This document shows positions 1-8,329 of a DNA stretch of 64,000 nt, in pieces (the first letter of the stretch is position 1; each line of letters starts with the position of its first letter). The stretch is from contig NZ_LXFU01000037.1 of NCBI RefSeq assembly GCF_001657485.1, positions 248,001 through 312,000 of the forward strand, given 5' to 3'. Below the pieces are notes generated by a model. It was given only the letters and a program-made list of their open reading frames with translations, was not told where the DNA came from and searched no databases. Made by a program: the position numbers and the translations under genes. Source of the DNA: Rhizobium sp. WYCCWR10014. GTDB taxonomy: Bacteria; Pseudomonadota; Alphaproteobacteria; Rhizobiales; Rhizobiaceae.

Positions 1-90
1 CCTGAATTGGGATTGAAAAAATCGGGGCAACGAAATCGCATGCGCTCGGCCGGGCTTTGCAGCCTGATGCCTTTTCGTTGAACCGGTGAT

Positions 91-111
91 GGGGCCGCAG
101 GATGCGGCCCC
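91..111. terminator. GC-rich hairpin downstream of permease
   Basis: An 8-bp perfect stem (GGGGCCGC / GCGGCCCC) with a 5-nt loop lies just beyond the stop codon of the minus-strand amino acid permease. No run of T follows the stem on that strand, so intrinsic termination is only possible. The rest of bases 1-90 shows no gene. Confidence 0.4.
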
Positions 112-137
112 GCCATTTGAGAGGGAAGCCTCGATGC

Positions 138-1694
138 TTACTTTTCGCCGCTCTCGCCGACGGCTGCTTCGGCGGCCGCGATATCGGCCTGGCGCTTTGC
201 CACTTCGGCGCCGATCGGTGGCCCCTTGAAGCGCCGGCTTTCGAAACCGAACCAAACGATTGCCGTCAGAACCAGGAAACCAACGGTGATGTAGAGCGCC
301 CATTCGTTCGGCGGCTGAATGCCGAGAATGAAGATCAGGATCATCGCGATGACGGTCAGCACGGCAAAGAGCTTGAAGACGCCTTCGCCGAGGTTCCACG
401 GCCCCATCTTGTCCCACTTCGACGTGCCCCAGGCGAACAGGCCGAGCGTGATCGGGATCGCGAAGGAGAAGAACAGGAAGATGACGGTGCACGAGACGAC
501 GATCGTATAGACTGGCGTGTCGCCGATCGAAACGAGCGAGGAACCCCAGACGAACAGAACCGACAGAATCGAGCCGGTCCAGATCGCAGCCACCGGCGTG
601 CGGTATTGCGGGCTGACCTTCGACAAGGCCTTCGATGCCGGCAGACCACCATCACGCGAGAAGGCGAAGATCATGCGCGAGACCGAGGTGACGGTGGCAA
701 GACCGCACAGCCACTGGCTGACCAGGATCGCGAGGTAGAGAATATCCTTGACGATCGGGTTGACCTGGCTGTCCATCGCCCAGAAGAACACGTTCCAGCC
801 CTGCTTTGCCGCATCGTCCATGTTCGGCAGCATCAGAACGAAGGCGCACAGCATGATGTAGCCGAAAAGAGCCGACCACAGGACGGAGGAGACCATGCCG
901 CGCGGAACCGATTCGGCAGCCTTGACAGTCTCTTCCGATGTATGCGCCGAGGCGTCATAGCCGGTGATGGTGTAGATCGGCAGCAGCAAGCCGAGAAGGA
1001 AGACCCAGGCGCCCGAGGTGGAAGGCCAGACGTTGCCCCCGACTTCGCCGGAATAGTTGGCAAAAGTGAAGAGACGGCCGATCTCGTAGGAGGGCGCTGC
1101 GATGAGGCAGACGGCCGACAGCGCGATAGCGGTCGCGAAGATGAGATAACCCGAGAAATCGGTCAGCTTCGCGGTCAGTCCGATGCCCATGTGGTTCACG
1201 AGCGCCTGCGCGCCGGTGATGACCACGAGGAAGATGATGCGCACCGCTATCGTGTCGGTCAGTCCGAAATAGCTGGTGCCGAACGACCCCATGAAGAAAT
1301 AATAGGTGCCGACATTGATGGCGCCGAGCACTGTGACGAGACCGAGCAGGTTGAACCAGGCGGTCACCCAGCCGGTGAAACGGTTTCCGAGGATCGAGCT
1401 CCAGTGATAGAGGCCGCCGGCCGTCGGATAGGCCGAGCTGATCTGCGCCATGCCGATGGCGAAGACGAGCGAGATGAAGCAGCCGACCGGCCAGCCGATG
1501 CCGATGGCGGCGCCGCCGGCGCCCGAGGTCGCCTGCGCCAGCGAGTTGATGCCACCGGAGAGAATGCAGATGATGGAGAATGATACGGCGAAGTTCGAGA
1601 ACGAACTCATGCGTCGTTCGAGTTCCTGGGCATAACCCATGGAATGCAGGATGTGCACATCCTGCTTCTTGTCCAGTTCGGTATAATCCGACAT
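138..1694 (-). CDS. APC-family amino acid permease
   Basis: A 518-residue inner-membrane transporter of the amino acid/polyamine/organocation superfamily, with about twelve hydrophobic segments spread over the whole length and a hydrophilic C-terminal tail. The N-terminal part (ELERRMSSFSNFAVSFSII, then SGGINS) is typical of the GABA/choline-type permease branch. The start at 1694 is chosen over an in-frame ATG 22 codons upstream because GGGGAAG lies just before it and the upstream residues look unlike the family. The N-formylglutamate amidohydrolase-like gene lies 120 bp upstream on the same strand, so the pair may serve one amino-acid-derived substrate. That link and the substrate are inferred. 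Confidence 0.85.
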   Translation of the reverse strand: MSDYTELDKKQDVHILHSMGYAQELERRMSSFSNFAVSFSIICILSGGINSLAQATSGAGGAAIGIGWPVGCFISLVFAIGMAQISSAYPTAGGLYHWSSILGNRFTGWVTAWFNLLGLVTVLGAINVGTYYFFMGSFGTSYFGLTDTIAVRIIFLVVITGAQALVNHMGIGLTAKLTDFSGYLIFATAIALSAVCLIAAPSYEIGRLFTFANYSGEVGGNVWPSTSGAWVFLLGLLLPIYTITGYDASAHTSEETVKAAESVPRGMVSSVLWSALFGYIMLCAFVLMLPNMDDAAKQGWNVFFWAMDSQVNPIVKDILYLAILVSQWLCGLATVTSVSRMIFAFSRDGGLPASKALSKVSPQYRTPVAAIWTGSILSVLFVWGSSLVSIGDTPVYTIVVSCTVIFLFFSFAIPITLGLFAWGTSKWDKMGPWNLGEGVFKLFAVLTVIAMILIFILGIQPPNEWALYITVGFLVLTAIVWFGFESRRFKGPPIGAEVAKRQADIAAAEAAVGESGEK

Positions 1695-1814
1695 GACTTC
1701 CCCCTGTTCACGACCGGCCGCGGGATTGCGGGCCGGTTCAGTGCCAATTGTCCGCGGCATTTTCGCCGTGCGGACGTCCGCAGTTAAACTGCTCCCTCGG
1801 GTCTTCTTGTTATG

Positions 1815-2594
1815 TCAGGCGTCCAGGCTTTGCTGGAGCAGCCCTTTCAGATAGTCGGCCATGACCCCTTGGCCGGTATCGTCTGCGATGAGGTCGTTAC
1901 GGACCTCGATCATCACGTTGCGCAAGCCGTTCGAAAGCCCGTGCAGGATCAGCGTGTGGGTCACGCCGTCCTCAGGGCCGTAAGGCTCGTTGCGTTCCGT
2001 TCTGTAAAGCGGCGCCTCGGCCGCAACCTCCAGCATGCGGTCGGCGAGCCGGCTGTCCTCATCATGCAATATGCCGAGTTCGACGGCGCGTTCGCGACCG
2101 TGATAGATAGGCGTGAAGCTGTGCATCGTCACGATGATGCTGTCCTGCCCCCTCGCCCGGCGATCGCGGATCAGCCCGCGAATGGCGTCGTGGAAAGGCA
2201 CGTAGAGCGAGTCGGTTCGCGCGAGCCGTTCTTCGGGGCTCAAATCCTTGTTGCCTGGAATGGCGTAGATCTCGCTGGTCTCCGGCATGGCGCCGGGTGA
2301 ACTGGGCGGCCGGTTGCAGTCGTAGATAAGCCGGGAGAACCGCTGGTAAACGAGCGTCGCGTCAAGCCCTGCCGATAGGATGCGGGCGACCGCCAGCGCG
2401 CCCGGGTCCCAGGCAATGTGGCTGGAGAGCGCTTCGTTGGGCAGGCCGAGATCGCCGAAAACGACCGGAAGCGCATTCGAAGCGTGCTCGCAGACCAGAA
2501 GCACCGGACTCCGGCCGTGGATGCGCTCGATCCCGACGCAGTCACCGTCCGCTTCACTGAGGATTTTCGGCCGGGCCAGCACCAAAGGCGCCAC
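1815..2594 (-). CDS. N-formylglutamate amidohydrolase family protein
   Basis: A cytoplasmic hydrolase of about 255-259 residues in the FGase family (Zn-dependent N-formylglutamate deformylases and relatives). Visible family motifs are LLVCEHASNALP near residue 32, AWDPGA near 60, LIYDCNRPP near 87 and TMHSFTP near 155. The annotated GTG start sits immediately against AAGGAG, which is too close; TTG at 2585 or GTG at 2582, 8-11 nt from AAGGAG, fit better. It precedes the amino acid permease on the same strand and is divergent from the RpiR regulator. Many members are of unknown substrate, so hutG should not be assigned without histidine-pathway neighbours, which are absent here. Confidence 0.85.
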   Translation of the reverse strand: MAPLVLARPKILSEADGDCVGIERIHGRSPVLLVCEHASNALPVVFGDLGLPNEALSSHIAWDPGALAVARILSAGLDATLVYQRFSRLIYDCNRPPSSPGAMPETSEIYAIPGNKDLSPEERLARTDSLYVPFHDAIRGLIRDRRARGQDSIIVTMHSFTPIYHGRERAVELGILHDEDSRLADRMLEVAAEAPLYRTERNEPYGPEDGVTHTLILHGLSNGLRNVMIEVRNDLIADDTGQGVMADYLKGLLQQSLDA

Positions 2595-2620
2595 TCCTTA
2601 TCCCTTAACAAATTCTTGAT

Positions 2621-2719
2621 GAAGAAAAGAATTCTTCAGGTTTCAACTGGTGTCAAGCATCCACTGAAAATTTCTTTTCATGACAGTGGTTGACATGGAT
2701 TATGACAGCGTTGTTAACT
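2621..2719 (+). promoter_or_regulatory. Divergent promoter region with two inverted repeats
   Basis: Between the amidohydrolase-like gene and the RpiR gene lie two AT-rich dyads: GAAGAA-N5-TTCTTC (2621-2637) and GAAAA-N4-TTTTC (2666-2679). A TTGACA at 2690-2695, with a weak AT-rich -10 candidate 17-18 nt on, could drive the regulator. The dyads are candidate sites for the RpiR protein itself; this is inference from position and symmetry. Confidence 0.4.
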
Positions 2720-2764
2720 TTGAGTGGGAAAGTGGCGCCAGACCATCCCGGGGAGCATAGTTAC

Positions 2765-3637
2765 GTGACAGTTGCGTCGAAGACGGTTTCGGACGTCATA
2801 CACTCGCATTTGGGGGTGTTGACGCGCGCCGAGAAGCAGTTGGCCGAAAGCCTTCTCGACAATTATCCGGTATCCGGCCTCGGCAGCATTACCACGATTG
2901 CCGAGAATGCCGGCGTCTCGACGCCGACCGTCGTGCGTATGGTGCAGAAACTCGGCTTCAAGGGTTATCCGGACTTTCAAGCGCATCTGCATCAGGAAGT
3001 CGAGGCGACGATCTCGAACCCGATCGCCAAGCACGACCGCTGGGCGCAGAACGCACCAGGCACCCATATTCTCAACCGTTTCGCCGATGCCATCATGGGC
3101 AATCTGCGCCAGACGCTGACCGATCTCGACACCGCGACGTTCGACAGCGTTGCCGCGCTGCTGTCCGACCGCAAGCGCGGCCTTTATTTCGTTGGCGGCC
3201 GCATCACCGGCGCGCTTGCCGAATATTTCTTCACCCATATGCAGGTGATCCGGCCGGCAACGACGCTGCTATCGTCGAATTCCAGCAGCTGGCCGCAATA
3301 TGTCCTCAACATGAATGCCGGCGACATCCTGATCATCTTCGACATCCGCCGCTATGAGCAGGAGATGGTGAGCCTTGCGACCGCCGCCCGCAAACGCGGC
3401 GCCGAAATCATCGTCTTCACCGACCAGTGGGGTTCGCCGGCCGCCAAGCTCGCCAGGCATGCCTTCCGCGTCCGGATCGAGGCGCCGTCGGCTTGGGATT
3501 CCTCCGTCGTCACCCTTTTCATCGTCGAAGCGCTGATCGAGGCCGTTCAGAATTCGACCTGGGACGAGACGAAGGAGCGCATGAAGACACTGGAAGGCCT
3601 GTTCGAGCAGACCAGGCTTTTCCGTAAACCGGGTTAG
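2765..3637 (+). CDS. RpiR-family transcriptional regulator
   Basis: A 290-residue DNA-binding regulator with an N-terminal RpiR helix-turn-helix (STPTVVRMVQKLGF, about residues 48-61) and a C-terminal SIS sugar-phosphate-binding fold (FVGG near 140, ILIIFD near 190). The GTG at 2765 is preferred because GGGGAG lies 9 nt upstream and a TTGACA element lies at 2690. A TTG at 2690 or ATG at 2702 would add an atypical leader. It is divergent from the amidohydrolase/permease pair and precedes the ABC importer by 190 bp, so either could be its target. The ligand is not evident. Confidence 0.85.
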   Translation: MTVASKTVSDVIHSHLGVLTRAEKQLAESLLDNYPVSGLGSITTIAENAGVSTPTVVRMVQKLGFKGYPDFQAHLHQEVEATISNPIAKHDRWAQNAPGTHILNRFADAIMGNLRQTLTDLDTATFDSVAALLSDRKRGLYFVGGRITGALAEYFFTHMQVIRPATTLLSSNSSSWPQYVLNMNAGDILIIFDIRRYEQEMVSLATAARKRGAEIIVFTDQWGSPAAKLARHAFRVRIEAPSAWDSSVVTLFIVEALIEAVQNSTWDETKERMKTLEGLFEQTRLFRKPG

Positions 3638-3747
3638 GAGGACAAGACTAAAACAGAAGAAAAACAATGGCGGATTTTTCGCGGAAACAGACGGCGTTGT
3701 CGCAAATAAAACATTTGTCGCAACCCCCGCTATTCACAGCAGAATTA

Positions 3748-3786
3748 ACGTCATCGAACTGTCACACAAGCTTCATGTAATCTCAT
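3748..3786 (+). promoter_or_regulatory. Candidate tandem Pho box (PhoB site)
   Basis: Three heptamers spaced exactly 11 bp apart (ACGTCAT at 3748, CTGTCAC at 3759, GCTTCAT at 3770), each separated by 4 nt, match the known PhoB direct-repeat layout (consensus CTGTCAT-N4). A fourth, weaker TCAT lies at 3783. The array ends about 50 bp before the substrate-binding protein start. The sequence is seen directly; PhoB control is inferred. Confidence 0.65.
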
Positions 3787-3828
3787 TAACAGCATCGCCA
3801 GACACTGAAAACCCGAAGGAGAACAACA

Positions 3829-4932
3829 GTGATCTCTAACATTTCTCGACTTCTGTCGCTTTCTACTGCGATGATCGTGGCCTCGACCGCGATTGCCTCC
3901 GCCGAGCCGAGCGCTGAACTTATCGCCGCCGCCAAAAAAGAAGGCAGCCTGACGACGATCGCTCTGCCGCACAGCTGGTGCGGCTATGGCGACGTTATTG
4001 CCGGCTTCAAGGCCAAGTACGGCCTCGAGGTCAACGAACTGAACCCGGACGCAAGTTCGGGCGACGAAATCGAAGCCATCAAGGCCAACAAGGGCAACAC
4101 CGGCCCGCAGGCTCCTGACGTCATCGACGTCGGCCTCTCTTTCGGCCCGTCCGCCAAGAAAGACGGCCTGATCCAGCCTTATAAGGTCTCCACCTGGGAT
4201 TCCATTCCTGACAGCGCCAAGGATGCTGAAGGCTATTGGTTTGGCGACTATTACGGCGTTCTCGCGCTCCTGGTGAACAAGGATCTCGTGAAGGAATCGC
4301 CGGCTGACTGGGCCGACCTGAAGAAGAGCGATTATGCAAACAGCGTCGCCCTTGCAGGCGATCCGCGCAGCGCCAACCAGGCTGTCCAGGGCGTCTATGC
4401 CGCTGGTCTTTCCGCATCCGGCGGCGACGCGGCCAAGGCAGGCGAAGAAGGCCTGAAGTTCTTCGCCGAACTGAACAAGAGCGGCAATTTCGTGCCGGTC
4501 GTCGGCAAGGCTGCTCCCTTCGCGCAGGGCTCCACGCCGATCGTCATCGCCTGGGACTACAACGCCCTCTCGTGGGGCGAAGGCCTGAAGGGCAATCCTC
4601 CGTTCGAGGTCGTCGTTCCGAAGACCGGCGTCGTTGCCGGCGTCTACGTTCAGGCGATTTCCGCCTTCGCTCCGCACCCGAACGCTGCCAAGCTCTGGAT
4701 GGAATACCTCTACTCCGACGAAGGTCAGCTCGGCTGGCTGAAGGGCTATTGCCACCCGATCCGCTTCAACGATCTTGCCAAGAACAACAAGATCCCGAAG
4801 GAACTGCTCGACAAGCTGCCGCCGGCGGCAGCCTACGAAAAGGCTGTCTTCCCGACGCTGGAAGAGCAGGCCGCCGGCAAGGAAACCATCACCAAGAACT
4901 GGGATTCCGTCGTCGGCGCCAACGTTCAGTAA
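3829..4932 (+). CDS. ABC transporter periplasmic substrate-binding protein
   Basis: A 367-residue periplasmic binding protein with a clear Sec signal peptide (cleavage likely after AIASA near residue 25). The overall layout matches the iron/thiamine/phosphonate/polyamine binding-protein cluster (SBP_bac_6 type). The GTG start is supported by AAGGAG 7 nt upstream. It is the first gene of an importer operon with two permeases and an ATPase, and a stem-loop separates it from the permeases. The upstream Pho-box array suggests induction by phosphate limitation. Ferric iron (AfuA-like) and 2-aminoethylphosphonate are both plausible substrates; the sequence alone does not decide. Confidence 0.85.
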   Translation: MISNISRLLSLSTAMIVASTAIASAEPSAELIAAAKKEGSLTTIALPHSWCGYGDVIAGFKAKYGLEVNELNPDASSGDEIEAIKANKGNTGPQAPDVIDVGLSFGPSAKKDGLIQPYKVSTWDSIPDSAKDAEGYWFGDYYGVLALLVNKDLVKESPADWADLKKSDYANSVALAGDPRSANQAVQGVYAAGLSASGGDAAKAGEEGLKFFAELNKSGNFVPVVGKAAPFAQGSTPIVIAWDYNALSWGEGLKGNPPFEVVVPKTGVVAGVYVQAISAFAPHPNAAKLWMEYLYSDEGQLGWLKGYCHPIRFNDLAKNNKIPKELLDKLPPAAAYEKAVFPTLEEQAAGKETITKNWDSVVGANVQ

Positions 4933-4944
4933 ACTTTGATCCTG

Positions 4945-4973
4945 CCTCCCCGCCGCAAGGCGGGGAGGTTTTC
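4945..4973 (+). terminator. Intercistronic stem-loop (attenuator)
   Basis: A perfect 10-bp stem (CCTCCCCGCC / GGCGGGGAGG) with a GCAA tetraloop followed by TTTTC, placed between the binding-protein stop and the permease start. Such hairpins commonly cause partial termination and protect the upstream mRNA, giving excess binding protein over membrane components. That role is inferred. Confidence 0.7.
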
Positions 4974-4991
4974 TCACTCCGACGCCCCAGG

Positions 4992-5897
4992 ATGAGCTTT
5001 TCCATGAGCACCGTTTCAACGCCGATGGCGAGCAGTGCCCCCTTGATCAACAAAGACCGCGTGATCGACTGGCTGGGCATCGCACCCTTCATTATTTTCT
5101 CCCTGCTATTCCTGATCATCCCCACGCTTTATCTCGTGGTGGGCGCGTTCCTAACGCCCGAGGGCGATTTCACGCTGAAGAATATCGGCGATCTTTTTAC
5201 GCCATCGATCATGAGCGCTTACTGGATCAGTATCCGCGTCTCGGTCGCCTCCGCCCTCGGCGGCGCATTGATCGGGTTTTTCCTTGCCTGGGCCGTCGTG
5301 CTCGGCGGCCTGCCCGCCTCCGTACGCTCGACACTGCTGACCTTCTCCGGCGTCGCCTCGAATTTCGCCGGCGTGCCGCTCGCCTTCGCCTTCCTCGCAA
5401 CGCTCGGCCGCACCGGTCTTGTGACGATCTTCCTGCGCGAATGGTTCGGCTTCAATCTCTACGGCACCGGTTTCAACCTGCTGTCCTTCTTCGGCCTCAC
5501 CATCACCTATATGTATTTCCAGATCCCACTGATGGTGCTGATCCTGACGCCCGCCCTCGACGGCATGAAGAAGGAATGGCGCGAAGCCTCGCAGATTCTC
5601 GGCGCCACCAACCGCCAATACTGGACGATGGTCGCGCTGCCGATCCTCTGGCCGAGCCTGCTCGGCACCACGCTGCTGCTCTTCGCCAATGCCTTCGGCG
5701 CCATCGCCACAGCCTTTGCGCTGACCGGCAGCTCGCTGAACATCGTGCCGATCCTGCTTTATGCGCAGATCCGCGGCGACGTTCTGCATAATGCCAACCT
5801 CGGTTACGCCATCGCGCTCGGCATGATCGTCATCACCGGCGTCTCCAACGTCCTTTATCTCCTGCTGCGCATGCGCGCCGAACGGTGGCAGAAATGA
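4992..5897 (+). CDS. ABC transporter permease (first)
   Basis: An inner-membrane permease of about 300 residues in the binding-protein-dependent transport family, with about six hydrophobic segments and an EAA loop (REASQILGATNRQYW near residue 200) that contacts the ATPase. The start could be ATG 4992 or ATG 5004; the second has AGGATGAG at a better distance. It follows the binding protein by 60 bp and overlaps the next permease by 4 nt, which implies translational coupling. Sequence character resembles PotB/FbpB-type permeases. Confidence 0.88.
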   Translation: MSFSMSTVSTPMASSAPLINKDRVIDWLGIAPFIIFSLLFLIIPTLYLVVGAFLTPEGDFTLKNIGDLFTPSIMSAYWISIRVSVASALGGALIGFFLAWAVVLGGLPASVRSTLLTFSGVASNFAGVPLAFAFLATLGRTGLVTIFLREWFGFNLYGTGFNLLSFFGLTITYMYFQIPLMVLILTPALDGMKKEWREASQILGATNRQYWTMVALPILWPSLLGTTLLLFANAFGAIATAFALTGSSLNIVPILLYAQIRGDVLHNANLGYAIALGMIVITGVSNVLYLLLRMRAERWQK

Positions 5898-6682
5898 AAG
5901 CTCAACGTCTCGGAGCCTGGATCGCGATCATTCTCGGCGCGTCCTACTTTATCATCCCGCTGATCGGCACAATCGAGTTTTCGCTGCGCATGCGCCGCGG
6001 CGAATACAGCTTCGACGCCTATCAATCGGTCTTCTCAGACATTCAGTTCCGCGAGACCTTCGGCTATTCCATGCTGATGGCGCTACTCACCATCGTCTTC
6101 GGCATGCTGCTCGTCGTGCCAACGGCCTATTGGGTGCGGCTGCGGCTGCCGCAGATGCGCCCCGTCGTCGAATTCATCACGCTGCTGCCGCTTGTCATTC
6201 CGGCAATCGTGATCGTCTTTGGTTACCTCAGGATGTACAATTCGTCGTCCTACCTGCCGCTGACGGGTTCGACGACCGGCACCAACATCCTGCTGGTCTT
6301 CTCCTATATCACCCTGTCCCTGCCCTACATGTACCGCGCCGTCGATACCGCCATGCGCGCCATCGATGTCCGCACGCTGACGGAAGCGGCCGAAAGCCTC
6401 GGCGCCCGATGGACGACCATCATGTTCAAGTGCATTTTCCCGAACGTCATGAGCGGCGTGCTCTCAGGCGCTTTCATCACGCTCGCAATCGTCATGGGCG
6501 AATTCACCTTTGCCGCACTGCTTAACCGTCCGGCCTTCGGTCCCTACCTGCAGCTCGTCGGCGCCAACAAGGCCTATGAGCCTTCGGCGCTCGCCGTCAT
6601 CGCCTTCTCGATCACCTGGCTCAGCATGGGCCTACTCAACCTCGTTTCCCGCGTCGGCAAAGCCCGCCCGGCAAAGGCTTAA
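5894..6682 (+). CDS. ABC transporter permease (second)
   Basis: A 262-residue inner-membrane permease with about six transmembrane segments and the EAA motif EAAESLGARWTTIMFK around residue 162. The ATG at 5894 overlaps the TGA of the upstream permease (ATGA), the usual coupling arrangement; an in-frame GTG at 5885 is less likely. It resembles PotC/FbpB second permeases and would pair with the upstream permease to form the channel. The ATPase begins 12 bp downstream. Confidence 0.88.
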   Translation: MKAQRLGAWIAIILGASYFIIPLIGTIEFSLRMRRGEYSFDAYQSVFSDIQFRETFGYSMLMALLTIVFGMLLVVPTAYWVRLRLPQMRPVVEFITLLPLVIPAIVIVFGYLRMYNSSSYLPLTGSTTGTNILLVFSYITLSLPYMYRAVDTAMRAIDVRTLTEAAESLGARWTTIMFKCIFPNVMSGVLSGAFITLAIVMGEFTFAALLNRPAFGPYLQLVGANKAYEPSALAVIAFSITWLSMGLLNLVSRVGKARPAKA

Positions 6683-6694
6683 GGTATCTGGTTC

Positions 6695-7756
6695 ATGTCC
6701 TTTCTCACACTGACCAACATTCAGAAATCCTTCGGCCCGGTGCAGGTCGTCAAGAACTTCAACATGACGATCGAAAAGGGTGAGTTTATCTCCTTTCTCG
6801 GCCCGTCAGGCTGCGGCAAGACGACCGTCCTGCGCATGATCGCCGGCTTCGAAACGCCGACCGGCGGCACGCTGACCATCAATGGCAAGGATCAGAGCTC
6901 GCTGAAGCCGAACCAGCGGAATATCGGCATGGTCTTCCAGGCCTACGCGCTGTTCCCCAACATGACCGTGCACGACAATGTCGCCTTCGGCCTCAAGGTC
7001 GCCGGCGCGCCGAAGCCTGAGATCGACGCCCGCGTCAAGGAAATGCTCGGCCTGATCAAGCTCGATCATCTGGCCGACCGCTTCCCCTATCAACTATCGG
7101 GCGGCCAGCAGCAGCGTGTCGCCCTTGCCCGCGCGCTTGCCGTCAAGCCGCAGGTGCTGTTGCTCGACGAGCCGCTCTCCGCGCTCGACGCCAAGATCCG
7201 CGTATCGCTGCGCGAGGAAATCCGCCAGATCCAGCAGCAGCTCGGCATCACCACGGTCTTCGTCACTCATGATCAGGAAGAAGCCCTGTCGATCTCCGAC
7301 CGCATCGTCGTCATGAATGCCGGCAAGGCCGACCAGATCGGTTCGCCCTTCGAGATCTACAACACGCCGGCGACGCGCTTCGTCGCCTCCTTCGTCGGCA
7401 CGCTGAACCTCATCGAAGCCACGGTCGTCGATCCCGACACCAACCGCATCCAGATCGGCGATCAGGGTATCACGCTGAAGCAGTCGGTCGCCGCTCACAA
7501 GGCTGGCGAAACCATCTCGCTGGCGCTGCGTCCGGAAGCTGGCTCGCTCTCCGACAGCGTCAAGAGCGACACGGCGCTGACCGGTCAGGTCGTTTCGGCG
7601 CACTTCCTGGGATCAGTCATCCGCACCCGCATGAATGTTGGCGGCAACGTCATCTCCTTCGACATGTTCAACAGCCCGGGCACCACCCCGCCGCAGGCCG
7701 GCGAAACGGTAACCCTGCGCTTCATGGCAGCCGACCTGCTGATCATCCGCGACTGA
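6695..7756 (+). CDS. ABC transporter ATP-binding protein
   Basis: A 353-residue cytoplasmic ATPase of the PotA/FbpC/MalK class. Visible motifs are Walker A GPSGCGKTT (about 34-42), a Q-loop in VFQAYALFP, the signature LSGGQQQRVALARAL (about 133), Walker B VLLLDEPLSALD, and the H-loop THDQEE. The C-terminal third is a TOBE-type domain. It closes the importer operon and energises the two preceding permeases. An intrinsic terminator follows directly. Confidence 0.92.
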   Translation: MSFLTLTNIQKSFGPVQVVKNFNMTIEKGEFISFLGPSGCGKTTVLRMIAGFETPTGGTLTINGKDQSSLKPNQRNIGMVFQAYALFPNMTVHDNVAFGLKVAGAPKPEIDARVKEMLGLIKLDHLADRFPYQLSGGQQQRVALARALAVKPQVLLLDEPLSALDAKIRVSLREEIRQIQQQLGITTVFVTHDQEEALSISDRIVVMNAGKADQIGSPFEIYNTPATRFVASFVGTLNLIEATVVDPDTNRIQIGDQGITLKQSVAAHKAGETISLALRPEAGSLSDSVKSDTALTGQVVSAHFLGSVIRTRMNVGGNVISFDMFNSPGTTPPQAGETVTLRFMAADLLIIRD

Positions 7757-7781
7757 TTTCGACAATACTGCTGAGGCAAAA

Positions 7782-7805
7782 GGCGCCGCGAAACGGCGCC
7801 TTTTT
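7782..7805 (+). terminator. Intrinsic terminator of ABC operon
   Basis: A GGCGCCG / CGGCGCC stem with a 5-nt loop followed by five T residues, 25 bp after the ATPase stop codon. Confidence 0.85.
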
Positions 7806-7951
7806 CATTTCAGCTCGTCCGACCCGTCAGCAATCGTGATGCAGCCATCACCACAAGGCACTTGAACTCTCAGAGGTCGGTGCCAGAAGTTAAGCAAGCA
7901 ACAGAGCCGGGTAGCCCTCCGCCTGGCATTTTAAGAAAATGGGATATGTCA

Positions 7952-8257
7952 ATGATTACCTGCCACCTGCGTTATGTGATCGATCCGTACAAGCTTGCCG
8001 AATTCGAGGAATATGCCCGGCTCTGGATTCCGATCGTCAACAGGATGGGTGGCATCCATCACGGTTATTTCCTGCCGTCCGAAGGCGCCAACAATATTGC
8101 CGTTGCCTTGTTTTCTTTCCCGAGCCTTGCCGCCTACGAGGATTATCGCACACGCATGGCAAGCGATCCGGAATGTCAGGCGGCTTTCGATCTCGACAAA
8201 CGCAACCGCAGTATCGTCAGCTATGAACGCAGCTTCATGCGGCCTGTGCTCGGCTGA
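7952..8257 (+). CDS. NIPSNAP family protein
   Basis: A small protein of about 101 residues with the ferredoxin-like dimeric alpha/beta-barrel features of the NIPSNAP family. Motifs are ITCHLRYVIDPYK at the N terminus, a central GIHHGYFLPSEG and the C-terminal SYERSFMRPV. The start is placed at 7952 because GGGAT lies upstream at workable distance; ATG 7946 adds two residues. The molecular function of bacterial members is not established. It stands alone between two terminators. Confidence 0.8.
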   Translation: MITCHLRYVIDPYKLAEFEEYARLWIPIVNRMGGIHHGYFLPSEGANNIAVALFSFPSLAAYEDYRTRMASDPECQAAFDLDKRNRSIVSYERSFMRPVLG

Positions 8258-8285
8258 TCAACCCGCGCACGCAGACTGGACATGA

Positions 8286-8313
8286 AAAAGCCCCGCACAC
8301 TGGCGGGGCTTTT
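8286..8313. terminator. Bidirectional intrinsic terminator
   Basis: AAAAGCCCCGC and GCGGGGCTTTT form an 11-bp stem around a 6-nt loop between the convergent NIPSNAP and sugar ATPase genes. Flanking A and T runs let it act in both directions. Confidence 0.9.
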
Positions 8314-8329
8314 GCATTCTGTCATCCGC

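Noticed and set aside
102..1583. 493-codon frame antisense to the amino acid permease
   Set aside because: Very charged, low-complexity translation without a ribosome site, complementary to a clear membrane protein gene.
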